Assembly (NCBI GenBank): GCA_965220305.1
Contig: OZ244817.1
Location: 4,216,001 to 4,280,000 of the forward strand
Direction of reading: 5' to 3'
Length of the DNA: 64,000 nt
Origin: G965220305 sp965220305
Lineage (GTDB): Bacteria > Chloroflexota > Dehalococcoidia > Lucifugimonadales > UBA3495
The first letter of the stretch is position 1. Each line of letters begins with the position of its first letter. The notes under the pieces are model-generated. The model saw nothing but the letters and a program-made list of their open reading frames with translations, searched no databases and was not told the DNA's origin. This document shows positions 51,647-59,244 of the stretch, one piece after another. The position numbers and the translations under genes are program-made.

Positions 51647-54433
51647 CTACTCCATGTCTCCCCAGGTCTCGCCCCACTTGGCCTCCACCTTCAGCGTCAC
51701 ATCCAAGTCCATGGCGGCGGGCATCTCGTCGAAGCAAACCTCCCGCAGGGCGTCCATCTCTTCCCGGGGAGTCTCAAACACCAACTCGTCGTGGACCTGC
51801 AACAGCATCTTGGTCCGCATGTTTTCCCGTTCCAGGCGGTCCTGCACCTTTATCATGGCAATCTTCATAATGTCGGCAGCGGTGCCCTGGATGGGCATGT
51901 TGATGGCCATCCGCTCCGCCGCGTTGCGCAGGTTGAAGTTGCTGGCGTTGATTTCGGGGATGTAGCGACGGCGTCCCTTCAGGGTCTCAACGTACTGGGT
52001 CTCCCGGGTCTTGGCCTTCACCGTCTCCAGGTAGCCGGAAATCCCCGGGTACTTGCTGAAGTAGGACTCGATGAAGTTGGCCCCTTCCTCCCGGCTGAAG
52101 CCCGTCTGCTGGGAAATGCCGTGGGGTGAAAGGCCGTAGATGACCCCGAAGTTGAGCACCTTGGCGATGCGGCGCATGTCGGCGTCCACGTCGTTGATGG
52201 GAACGTCGAACATTAGAGAGGCGGTGGCCGAGTGAATGTCCTCGCCCCGGCGGAAGGCTTCCAGCAGTTCCGGGTCCTGGGACATGTGGGCCAGCACCCG
52301 GAGCTCGATTTGCGAGTAGTCGGCGGAGAAAAGCAACCATTCCGGCGCGCCCTCGGCGACGAAGGCCCGGCGCACCTGGCGACCAAGCTCGGTGCGAACC
52401 GGGATGTTTTGCAGGTTGGGGTCGCTGCTGGATACCCGCCCAGTGGCGGACCCGGTCTGGTTGTAGCTGGTGTGGATACGGCGCGTGGCGGGGTTAATCA
52501 TCTCCGGCAGGGCGTCCACGTAGGTGGATTTTAGCTTGGTAATCTGCCGGTATTCCAAAATCTTGTCCACCACCGGATGCAGCCCCTTCAGTCCTTCCAG
52601 GGAATTGGCGTCGGTGGAGTACCCGGTCTTGGTACGCTTGGTGCGGGGCAGGCCCAGTTCCCCGAACAGCAGGTCGCTCAACTGTTGGGGCGAGTTGATG
52701 TTCACCGTGTGTCCGATGGACTGGTACAGCTCAGTCTCGGTCTGCTGCATCTGCTGGTTCAGGTCCCGGGACATCTCGTGGAGCGCTCCTTCCTCCAGCA
52801 TAATGCCACGGCGCTGCATGTCCACCAACACCGGTACCAGGGGCATCTCCATTTCCGTTAACAGGTGGGTCAACCCCAGGCGCTCCAATTGGGGTTCCAA
52901 CACCTCCCGCAGTTGGCCGGTCATGTCGGCGTCGGCGGCAGCGTAGGGAGTCGCGTCCTCGATGGCTACCCGGTCGAAGGTTATTTGCCGTCGCCCCGTG
53001 CCGATGAGCCGGGTGATGGGGGTCATCTCCCGACCCAGCACGTCCTGGGCCAGGTTCTTCAGTCCCAACTGCTGCTGGTTCTTGCTCAACAGATGAGCGG
53101 CAATCATCGTGTCAAAGTCCACCTGCTGGCAGCGGATGCCGTGTTGGGCCAGCACCGTCATGTCGTAATTGGCGTTGTGGGCGCACTTGCTTAAATCCGA
53201 CGATTCCAGCAGGGGCTTCAACTGGCTCAGGACCTGTTCCAAGGACAGTTGCGTGCCCTCGGTGTGGCCCACCGGCACGTACCAAGCCCGACCGGGAGCC
53301 GTGGCGAAGCTCAGTCCCACCAAATCGGCCCTCATGGGGTCCAGGCTGGTGGTCTCGGTATCGAAGGAGAAACTGCCCGCTTCATGCAGGGCCGCCAGGA
53401 GCGCCGACAACTGCTCCTCGGTTTGGACGGTCTCATACTGGGTGTCGTCGTCGCTCCCGGCGCGGTCACCCTCGACCGGAGTTTCCTCGGGGGAGAAGGC
53501 AGCGGCCCCGGCGGATGCGGGCACGCGAGAAATGACGCTGAAGAACTCCAACTCCGTCAACAGGTCCACCACGTCCTTGCGGTCGAACTGCCAGAAGCGG
53601 CAAAGGGGCAACTGCAACTCCACCGGGGCTTCCCGGGAAATGGTGGTGAGAATCCGGTTCTCGAATGCCCGTTCCCGGTTCTCCTCCAGGGATTTTCGGA
53701 CACTGGGGGGCCGTACCTCTTCCAGGCGCTCGTAGATGCCCTCCAGGTCTTTGAACTGGGTGAGCAGGCCGATGGCCCGCTTCTCGCCGATGCGGGGCAC
53801 CCCGGGTATGTTGTCCGAGGAGTCTCCCAGCAGCGACTTGAAGTCCGGTTGTTGTGCGGCGGACAGCCCGGAGTAACGTAGGGCCAACTCCGCCTCGTCG
53901 TAGACCCGGCGGTCCTGGATGCTGTAGGAGAGGTCCACCCGGACCCGGGGCGTGATTAGCTGGAAGGTGTCCCGGTCGCCGGTGAGGATTACCGTGTCGA
54001 TACCCTGAGCTTCGGCCTGGTGCGCCAGGGTGCCGATAACGTCGTCGGCTTCGTATCCGTCCACCTCAAAAATGGGCACCCCGAAGGCCTGCATCAACTC
54101 TTTGACGCGCACGAACTGATGGCGCAATTCAGGCGGCGAAGGTTCCCGCTGGGCCTTGTACTCCTCAAAGCGCAGGTGCCGGAAGGTGGGCGCGTGGGTG
54201 TCGAAGGCGATGGCGCAGTAGGTGGGATTCCACTCCTGGAGGGCCCGCAGAAATACGTTGGTGAAGCCGTAGGCCCCGGTGACCACCTCGCCGGTGCCCG
54301 CTACGGTAAGGTGACCCCGAACGGAAATGGCGTGAAAGGAACGGTGCACCATGGCGTGCCCGTCCATCAGCATTAGCAGGGGTTCAGCTTGGTGCCCAAA
54401 TAGGGGCAGCGTGGTTCCCGGTGTACTGGCCAT
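51647..54433 (-). CDS. polA: DNA polymerase I
   Basis: A 928-aa repair polymerase. The 5'-3' exonuclease/FEN domain occupies about 1-290 (LMDGHAMVHRSFHAI, TGDRDTFQLI and GDSSDNIPGVPRIGEKRA). The 3'-5' exonuclease domain (about 335-520) keeps FDTETTSLDP, so proofreading residues appear intact. The polymerase domain (from about 530) has SADYSQIELRVLAHMS, RRIAKVLNFGVIYGLSPHG and LLQVHDELVFE. The ATG at 54433 follows GAGGTG and is preferred to a GTG 9 bases earlier. It leads a minus-strand unit with the protease, citE and folB genes. Confidence 0.97.
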   Translation of the reverse strand: MASTPGTTLPLFGHQAEPLLMLMDGHAMVHRSFHAISVRGHLTVAGTGEVVTGAYGFTNVFLRALQEWNPTYCAIAFDTHAPTFRHLRFEEYKAQREPSPPELRHQFVRVKELMQAFGVPIFEVDGYEADDVIGTLAHQAEAQGIDTVILTGDRDTFQLITPRVRVDLSYSIQDRRVYDEAELALRYSGLSAAQQPDFKSLLGDSSDNIPGVPRIGEKRAIGLLTQFKDLEGIYERLEEVRPPSVRKSLEENRERAFENRILTTISREAPVELQLPLCRFWQFDRKDVVDLLTELEFFSVISRVPASAGAAAFSPEETPVEGDRAGSDDDTQYETVQTEEQLSALLAALHEAGSFSFDTETTSLDPMRADLVGLSFATAPGRAWYVPVGHTEGTQLSLEQVLSQLKPLLESSDLSKCAHNANYDMTVLAQHGIRCQQVDFDTMIAAHLLSKNQQQLGLKNLAQDVLGREMTPITRLIGTGRRQITFDRVAIEDATPYAAADADMTGQLREVLEPQLERLGLTHLLTEMEMPLVPVLVDMQRRGIMLEEGALHEMSRDLNQQMQQTETELYQSIGHTVNINSPQQLSDLLFGELGLPRTKRTKTGYSTDANSLEGLKGLHPVVDKILEYRQITKLKSTYVDALPEMINPATRRIHTSYNQTGSATGRVSSSDPNLQNIPVRTELGRQVRRAFVAEGAPEWLLFSADYSQIELRVLAHMSQDPELLEAFRRGEDIHSATASLMFDVPINDVDADMRRIAKVLNFGVIYGLSPHGISQQTGFSREEGANFIESYFSKYPGISGYLETVKAKTRETQYVETLKGRRRYIPEINASNFNLRNAAERMAINMPIQGTAADIMKIAMIKVQDRLERENMRTKMLLQVHDELVFETPREEMDALREVCFDEMPAAMDLDVTLKVEAKWGETWGDME

Positions 54434-54909
54434 AGCTGGCACCTCGGGGACTTCATTTCGGCGCGCTCAATAGTCCTAACCGCATTATACAACAGGTGAT
54501 GCTGGGGCCACATTGTACGGGGAAACTGCCGCCGGGTGTTTTGAAAATTCTCCCTCGTATACACACGCCCTCATCTTGAGCTAATCTTGGGGGTCGGTCC
54601 GTCGTTCGACAGGCTCACCATGAGCGAAAGCCTTGGTCGCTCAACCCGCTCATCCTGAGCTTGTCGAGGGACGGTCTTACCATGATGGTTCGATAAGATC
54701 ACCCTGAGCGGGATTTTCCTCTGCTGCGCCGCACTCGCTGGAACTGGCTTGTTGGCTACATTTGGGGCGCCCCTACGGATTGGAGGCAAGCCCGGATGGA
54801 GGACATTCGGAGCCCGCCGGGCTCGCTGGCTGGGTTGCCCCCCGGTCTGGTCAATCCGTGCTAAAATGGCCGTGCCCGGACTGCTGATGATGTACGAAGG
54901 TTGGAACCT
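54434..54909. other. Divergent gap between polA and the first FmdB gene
   Basis: No gene is supported. The middle contains a long inverted repeat (listed separately). Promoters for polA (minus) and the FmdB group (plus) should lie in the flanks; no convincing -35/-10 pair stood out. Confidence 0.5.
54596..54676. repeat. Long imperfect inverted repeat, TTCGACAGGCTCA type
   Basis: GTTCGACAGGCTCACCATGA (left arm within 54596-54626) pairs with the complement of TCATCCTGAGCTTGTCGAGG (right arm within 54647-54676), giving about 30-base arms. This kind of element is typical of short non-autonomous repeats in intergenic DNA. Related wording recurs at about 49758. Confidence 0.65.
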
Positions 54910-55263
54910 ATGCCCATGTACGAATATCGCTGCGAGGACTGCCAGCACGTAAGCACCCTGCTAGTGTTCAGTTGGTCCAGCAATACCCAACCCGCTTGCA
55001 AGACCTGTAGCAGCGACAAGATGACCAAGTTGGTCTCACGTTTTAGCGTCAAGAAATCTTGGGGCGATAGTCTCAACTGGGTGCCCGGCGGAGAGACCCT
55101 GACCGACGTGAATGAAGACGACCCGCACAGCATCGACCAATATATGGGTCGCATCAAGACGGAGATGGGCGGACAGACTACGTCGGACTTTGAGGAGATG
55201 CGCCGGGAGTTGTTCACCGGCCCCAAGTCCTTCGATGCGCCGGACCACGGCCACGAACATTAG
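54910..55263 (+). CDS. FmdB-type zinc ribbon protein (first copy)
   Basis: A 117-aa small protein. It starts MPMYEYRCEDCQHV and has a second pair in CKTCSS; the C-x2-C pairs make the FmdB/CxxC_CxxC_SSSS zinc ribbon. The remainder (about 50-117) is acidic and ends DHGHEH, a possible metal-binding tail. FmdB proteins are putative regulators, but no clear function is known. The ATG at 54910 follows GAAGGTTGGA. It lies in a plus-strand run with a HEPN-like gene and a second FmdB gene. Confidence 0.85.
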   Translation: MPMYEYRCEDCQHVSTLLVFSWSSNTQPACKTCSSDKMTKLVSRFSVKKSWGDSLNWVPGGETLTDVNEDDPHSIDQYMGRIKTEMGGQTTSDFEEMRRELFTGPKSFDAPDHGHEH

Positions 55264-55300
55264 GCCCGAATTGGGCGGTTCAAGGAAGTAAACCGAGACA

Positions 55301-55750
55301 ATGACATCTTCGTCTAAATCCGATGAATATGCAGCATTAAGTCAACGCCTCATCCGGAAGGCCGAGACTGAACTGGAGCGGGGAGACGAACACCAGGCCG
55401 CGGAAAAGGCGTGGGGCGCGGTAGCCACCGCAGTCAAGTCTGTTGCCGAGTCAAGGGGGTGGTTTCATAACCAGCACGACTTGATCCGCGCCGCTCTAGG
55501 TGAGCTGGTCGATGAGTTCAACCGTACTGAGTTACACCCCCTGTTCCACACGGCAGAGTCAATGCACACAAACTTCTATGAAGACTGGATGACCGAAGAT
55601 GAGGTGAAAATAGGTATAGGCCGGGCAAAGCGTTTGTTGCAAGAACTGCAGGCCCTGCAGCCCGAACCACCAAGACCTATCCCCACCAGAAGTAATCGGC
55701 AGAAGCGACGCTGGGAGAGGCTTCACGGAGAGACATGGGATGACACATAG
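55301..55750 (+). CDS. HEPN/PaREP1-like helical protein
   Basis: A 149-aa, mainly helical protein. AALSQRLIRKAETELERGDE followed by HQAAEKAWGAVATAVKSVAE and a conserved GWFHNQHDLIRAALGEL match the PaREP1 branch of the HEPN superfamily. The basic C-terminus (RPIPTRSNRQKRRWERLHGE) could bind nucleic acid. A typical R-x4-6-H catalytic motif is not evident. It sits between two FmdB genes; no nucleotidyltransferase partner is adjacent. Confidence 0.65.
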   Translation: MTSSSKSDEYAALSQRLIRKAETELERGDEHQAAEKAWGAVATAVKSVAESRGWFHNQHDLIRAALGELVDEFNRTELHPLFHTAESMHTNFYEDWMTEDEVKIGIGRAKRLLQELQALQPEPPRPIPTRSNRQKRRWERLHGETWDDT

Positions 55751-55826
55751 CCCCGGACGAATTACCGCCAGCTATTTCCTAGCATGGCTCCCTGCCCGGT
55801 ATTCCATGCCAGCCGGAGGTTAGCCC

Positions 55827-56162
55827 ATGCCAATCTATGAGTACCGCTGCGGAAGCTGCAACCAGGTGTCATCCTTCTTCACCAGGTCCATCAATTCCAC
55901 CCTGGAGCCGGTGTGCTCCCACTGCCAGAGTCCGGACATGCAGCGGCGGATGTCCTCCTTCGCCATGGGAAAGACCACCCAGTCGGTCCACGAGCGTACC
56001 TCGGCCAATCCCAACTCCCCCGACTACTACAGCGACCCGAGAAATATCGGTCGTCACGTGGAAGAGAGCTTCCAGCAGTACGGTATGGATGTGCCCCAGT
56101 CGGTGCGGGACACCATCAACGCCGCCCGTGAAGGCGAAATGCCCAAAGGACTAGATACATGA
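55827..56162 (+). CDS. FmdB-type zinc ribbon protein (second copy)
   Basis: A 111-aa protein starting MPIYEYRCGSCNQVSSFF, with a second CSHCQS pair and a Ser/Met-rich segment after it, the normal FmdB form. It differs from the first copy in its tail (NPNSPDYYSDPRNIGRHVEE). GGAGGTTAGCCC precedes the ATG. Its TGA overlaps the thiE ATG (ATGA), so it is translated together with thiE. Confidence 0.87.
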   Translation: MPIYEYRCGSCNQVSSFFTRSINSTLEPVCSHCQSPDMQRRMSSFAMGKTTQSVHERTSANPNSPDYYSDPRNIGRHVEESFQQYGMDVPQSVRDTINAAREGEMPKGLDT

Positions 56163-57145
56163 ACGAATCGAATTCCCTGACCCACGCTTGCTATGATGCC
56201 CTGCTCCAAACCCTCGGCTCCCTCCTGCTGAGTTCCAAGTCACTGGTTGACGCCCCCCGGGTCATTGGCCGCCTGGACGAACTGGTGGTGGGACTGCCGG
56301 GCGGCCAGGCCGGCCCCGGTGAAACCTCTCCCGCCTCCGCTACTCTCAGCAGCGCCGTGGGGTTGGCGAATGCCGCCCAGGGGATGCTGGACGTGCTGGA
56401 CAGTTCCGGCGCCGGCGAGACGATAGACGCCCAGTCCCGGGAGTCGCTGTCCCAGGCCCTGGGAAGCCTCGCCTGGGAGTTGGGGGCTACCCTACGGCGG
56501 CAGCAGGCCGACCGGATACGCGGCCTGTACGTCATTGTGGACCCGGAGGTGACCGGCGGCAGAGACCCGCTGGACATCGGTAAAGCCGCCGTGGCCGGTG
56601 GCGCAAAAATGCTGCAATTACGGGACAAATTGCGGGACAAGGGGGAAATCCTGCCCCTGGCCCGGGACCTTCAGGAGCTTTGCCTGGCCAATGACGTTCT
56701 CCTGATTATCAACGACCACGTAGACCTGGCCGCCGCCGTCGGTTCCGGTGGCGTCCACGTCGGCCAAACGGACCTGCCGGTAGTCCAGGCCCGCCAGGTA
56801 TTGGCCCTGCACCAGGTATTGGGGCGCTCCAATCGGGAGCTTGACCTGCTGGTGGAGTCGCAACAAATGGGCGCTGACCACGTGGCCTTCGGGGCCATCT
56901 ACCCCACCACCACCAAGGGAGGTGGCCGGGGGCCCCAGGGCCCCGCGCGGCTGCGGGAGGCCCGGGAGGTGACCAAGGTGCCCCTGGTAGCCATCGGGGG
57001 TATCAACGCCGAAAACGTGGCTCCCGTGGTGGAAGCCGGAGCCGATGCCATCTGCGTCACCGCCGCTGTCGGTTCCGCCCCGGACCCGGAAGCGGCGGCC
57101 AACCGATTGGTGGAGGCCATCCGAGCCGCGGGAGGTAAGGTCTAA
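56159..57145 (+). CDS. thiE: Thiamine-phosphate synthase with an N-terminal helical extension
   Basis: A 328-aa protein. Residues about 122-328 are ThiE: GLYVIVDPEV, KMLQLRDKL, LLIINDHVDLAAAVGSGGVH, GQTDLP, FGAIYPTTTKGG and LVAIGGINAENV. ThiE joins HMP-pyrophosphate and thiazole phosphate to thiamine phosphate. The first 120 residues are helical (LLQTLGSLLLSSKSLVDAPR and SLSQALGSLAWELGATLRRQ) and do not match the ThiD2 domain consensus that precedes ThiE in some bacteria. The usual G-x-S-x-H-phosphate loop is altered to GRSNRELDLL. It overlaps FmdB2 and the translin gene at both ends. Confidence 0.87.
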   Translation: MNESNSLTHACYDALLQTLGSLLLSSKSLVDAPRVIGRLDELVVGLPGGQAGPGETSPASATLSSAVGLANAAQGMLDVLDSSGAGETIDAQSRESLSQALGSLAWELGATLRRQQADRIRGLYVIVDPEVTGGRDPLDIGKAAVAGGAKMLQLRDKLRDKGEILPLARDLQELCLANDVLLIINDHVDLAAAVGSGGVHVGQTDLPVVQARQVLALHQVLGRSNRELDLLVESQQMGADHVAFGAIYPTTTKGGGRGPQGPARLREAREVTKVPLVAIGGINAENVAPVVEAGADAICVTAAVGSAPDPEAAANRLVEAIRAAGGKV

Positions 57146-57798
57146 TGCCCTCACGCTACGGCGAAGATTTCTCCAACGTGGTCGGCCAGGCCATCGACCA
57201 ACTAACTCATCGGCACCAGGCCCGGGAGCATGCCCTTTCAATATCCCGGGAAGTCATTCGCTTCTCGGCCAACGCCATTCGCGCCGTACACCGGGGAGAC
57301 TTTGAAGAGGCCAAGGACTTAATCCAACGGGCCCAGGACCGGCTGCAAGAGGCCGAGCCGATACAGCGGGAAAGCCCCCAAATTTACTACGCCGGTTTCC
57401 TGGCCGACGCCCGCAAGGAGTTCGCCGAGGCCAACGTTACCCTGGCGGTCATCTCCGGCGGCGCCATTCCCCAACCGGCGGAACTGGGCATTGACCCCCC
57501 CGACTTCCTCAAGGGCATAGCCGAGGTCATCGGCGAGTTGCGGCGGTTCATCCTGGACGCCCTGCGTCGTGACGGGTTTGACCGCTGCGAAGAGTTGATG
57601 GAGGTCATGGACGAGATTTACAGCCTGCTGGTGACGGTGGACTTCCCCGAGGCGGTCACCGGGGGCCTGCGGCACAGTACCGACGCCATGCGCGGCGTCT
57701 TGGAACGTACCCGCGGCGACCTCACAATGGCCCTGCGCCAGCGGAAGCTGGAGGTGCGGCTGGACGAGTGGGAAAAGGGCATCAACGGAAGCAATTGA
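57145..57798 (+). CDS. Translin-family protein
   Basis: A 217-aa all-helical protein with the translin pattern: REHALSISREVIRFSANAIRAVHR, FEEAKDLIQRAQDRL, YYAGFLADARKEFAEANVTL and GIAEVIGELRRFILDALRR. Translins bind single-stranded RNA or DNA as octamers; they are best known from eukaryotes and archaea. The Asp/Glu set of the Trax RNase was not confirmed. Its ATG overlaps the thiE stop (TAATG), implying equal production with ThiE. Confidence 0.8.
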   Translation: MPSRYGEDFSNVVGQAIDQLTHRHQAREHALSISREVIRFSANAIRAVHRGDFEEAKDLIQRAQDRLQEAEPIQRESPQIYYAGFLADARKEFAEANVTLAVISGGAIPQPAELGIDPPDFLKGIAEVIGELRRFILDALRRDGFDRCEELMEVMDEIYSLLVTVDFPEAVTGGLRHSTDAMRGVLERTRGDLTMALRQRKLEVRLDEWEKGINGSN

Positions 57799-57809
57799 AG
57801 GGGTGTGGT

Positions 57810-58265
57810 GTGCTGAATAGTTCTTATCCGACTGAGGAAATCATCGGGCAATATTGTACCGACAGCTCATTTGAACGAGGCTACGAATATTTTCAAGATG
57901 ACGCGGTGCTATGGGTAGTACAGCGGGGCAGTCAACTCTTCTCCGAAGTGCAGGGCAGCGAATGCCATCCTTACGGCGTGTGCATTACGGTGGAAGGTTA
58001 CCATGCGGTCAAAGCTGAATGCACCTGTCCCTACGATTGGGGTGGTTATTGCAAGCACATCGTAGCTACCCTGTTGACCTGTATACATGACAAGGAGAGC
58101 GTTAGCGAAAGGCCCACCATAGCTGCGACGCTAAGTAAATTGAGTCGAGAGGAGCTTCAAGGGTTGCTCTTGGAATTGTCTAAAAAGCGCCCCGACCTTA
58201 CTAACTTCATCGAAAGTCTTGCCCTGGACTCGCAAAAAGCAGGTCATTCCGGGCGGAAGAACTGA
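57810..58265 (+). CDS. Small SWIM zinc-finger protein
   Basis: A 151-aa protein. Residues about 80-97 carry CTCPYDWGGYCKHIVA, the C-x-C-x(n)-C-x-H SWIM motif. The N-terminus (YPTEEIIGQYCTDSSFERGYEYFQDDAV) is the segment normally found before SWIM domains in bacterial Swi2/Snf2-associated proteins. No helicase gene follows, so it is a stand-alone, short member. The GTG at 57810 is preferred because AAGGGGTG precedes it and homology begins there. The function is unknown. Confidence 0.75.
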   Translation: MLNSSYPTEEIIGQYCTDSSFERGYEYFQDDAVLWVVQRGSQLFSEVQGSECHPYGVCITVEGYHAVKAECTCPYDWGGYCKHIVATLLTCIHDKESVSERPTIAATLSKLSREELQGLLLELSKKRPDLTNFIESLALDSQKAGHSGRKN

Positions 58266-58339
58266 TCACCAGACCCCTTGGAAACTATACGGGTTGGGCG
58301 CTCTGCCAAGTCTTGAGATAGCGGCAGGAGCATCCTTAT

Positions 58340-59161
58340 ATGTCAGACGTACGCATCACCTTTCTGGGCACCGGCGCGGGAGCCAGTATTCACCGGGCCC
58401 ACACCGCCATCGTCCTGGAATGTTACGGCGGCCTTCGCCTCCTGCTGGACGCCAGTTCGGGAAACTCCGTCCTGCGGGCCGGGGCCGAGGTGGACATGTT
58501 GGCCCAGGACTTTCATCAGGTGCTCCTGTCCCACGCCCACGCCGACCACATGGGAGGGCTGCCCTTCCTGCAGGGACAGCGCACCATGATTGACCCCGAC
58601 GGCCCGCCCCTGCTGGTCTACAGCGCCGAGGTGTCCCTGCAACGGGTGCAACACCTTTTTCGGGCTACCAGCATCACCCACGTGGTGGACCAGGACGGCG
58701 TAACCACCGCCGAGGGAAGGCCCATTGTGCAGTGGCAGCCCTGCCAGGAGGGTCGGAAAATCCAGTTGGGCGATGCGGTGTGGGCCTCTCCCTTCACTGT
58801 GGACCACATTCCCGGTGCGGTGGGCTGGCGGGTGGAGTCCGACGGGGTAACGGTGGTGTTCTCCGGGGATACGCGATTTAGCGAGAATCTGGCCCAGGCG
58901 TCCCAGGGCGCTGACCTGCTGATTCACGAGGCCCTGTGTACCGACGACGATCCCCAAGGGGCCGGTGGACGGGGGCATTCCACCGCCGGAGAAGCCGCTC
59001 GGGCCGCCGCCATCGCTGGGGTCAAGTCCCTCATCTTGACCCATATCGACACCCCCTTCCACTTCAACCCGCAGCCCCTGGTCGACGAAGCCCGGCGGAA
59101 CTATGACGGCCCGGTAAGCCCGGCCAGCGACCTCTATCAGGTTACTGTCAGCAGCGGGTAG
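58340..59161 (+). CDS. Metallo-beta-lactamase-fold hydrolase (RNase Z-like)
   Basis: A 273-aa protein with ITFLGTGAGAS, the zinc motif LSHAHADHMGGLPFL, FSGDTRFSENL, LIHEALC and the final LTHIDTPF. This order is that of the RNase Z/ElaC and arylsulfatase-like branch. The long exosite arm of true tRNase Z could not be identified, so a different phosphodiesterase or sulfatase activity is possible. AGGAG stands about 9 bases before the ATG. Confidence 0.82.
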   Translation: MSDVRITFLGTGAGASIHRAHTAIVLECYGGLRLLLDASSGNSVLRAGAEVDMLAQDFHQVLLSHAHADHMGGLPFLQGQRTMIDPDGPPLLVYSAEVSLQRVQHLFRATSITHVVDQDGVTTAEGRPIVQWQPCQEGRKIQLGDAVWASPFTVDHIPGAVGWRVESDGVTVVFSGDTRFSENLAQASQGADLLIHEALCTDDDPQGAGGRGHSTAGEAARAAAIAGVKSLILTHIDTPFHFNPQPLVDEARRNYDGPVSPASDLYQVTVSSG

Positions 59162-59244
59162 CGGCCCTTCCCACCGGGGCGGTATAGTCCGGCATAGCAG
59201 AAGTTGCCCCGGTGTATTGCTTCCGGGTTGAGAAGGGGTCGGTC

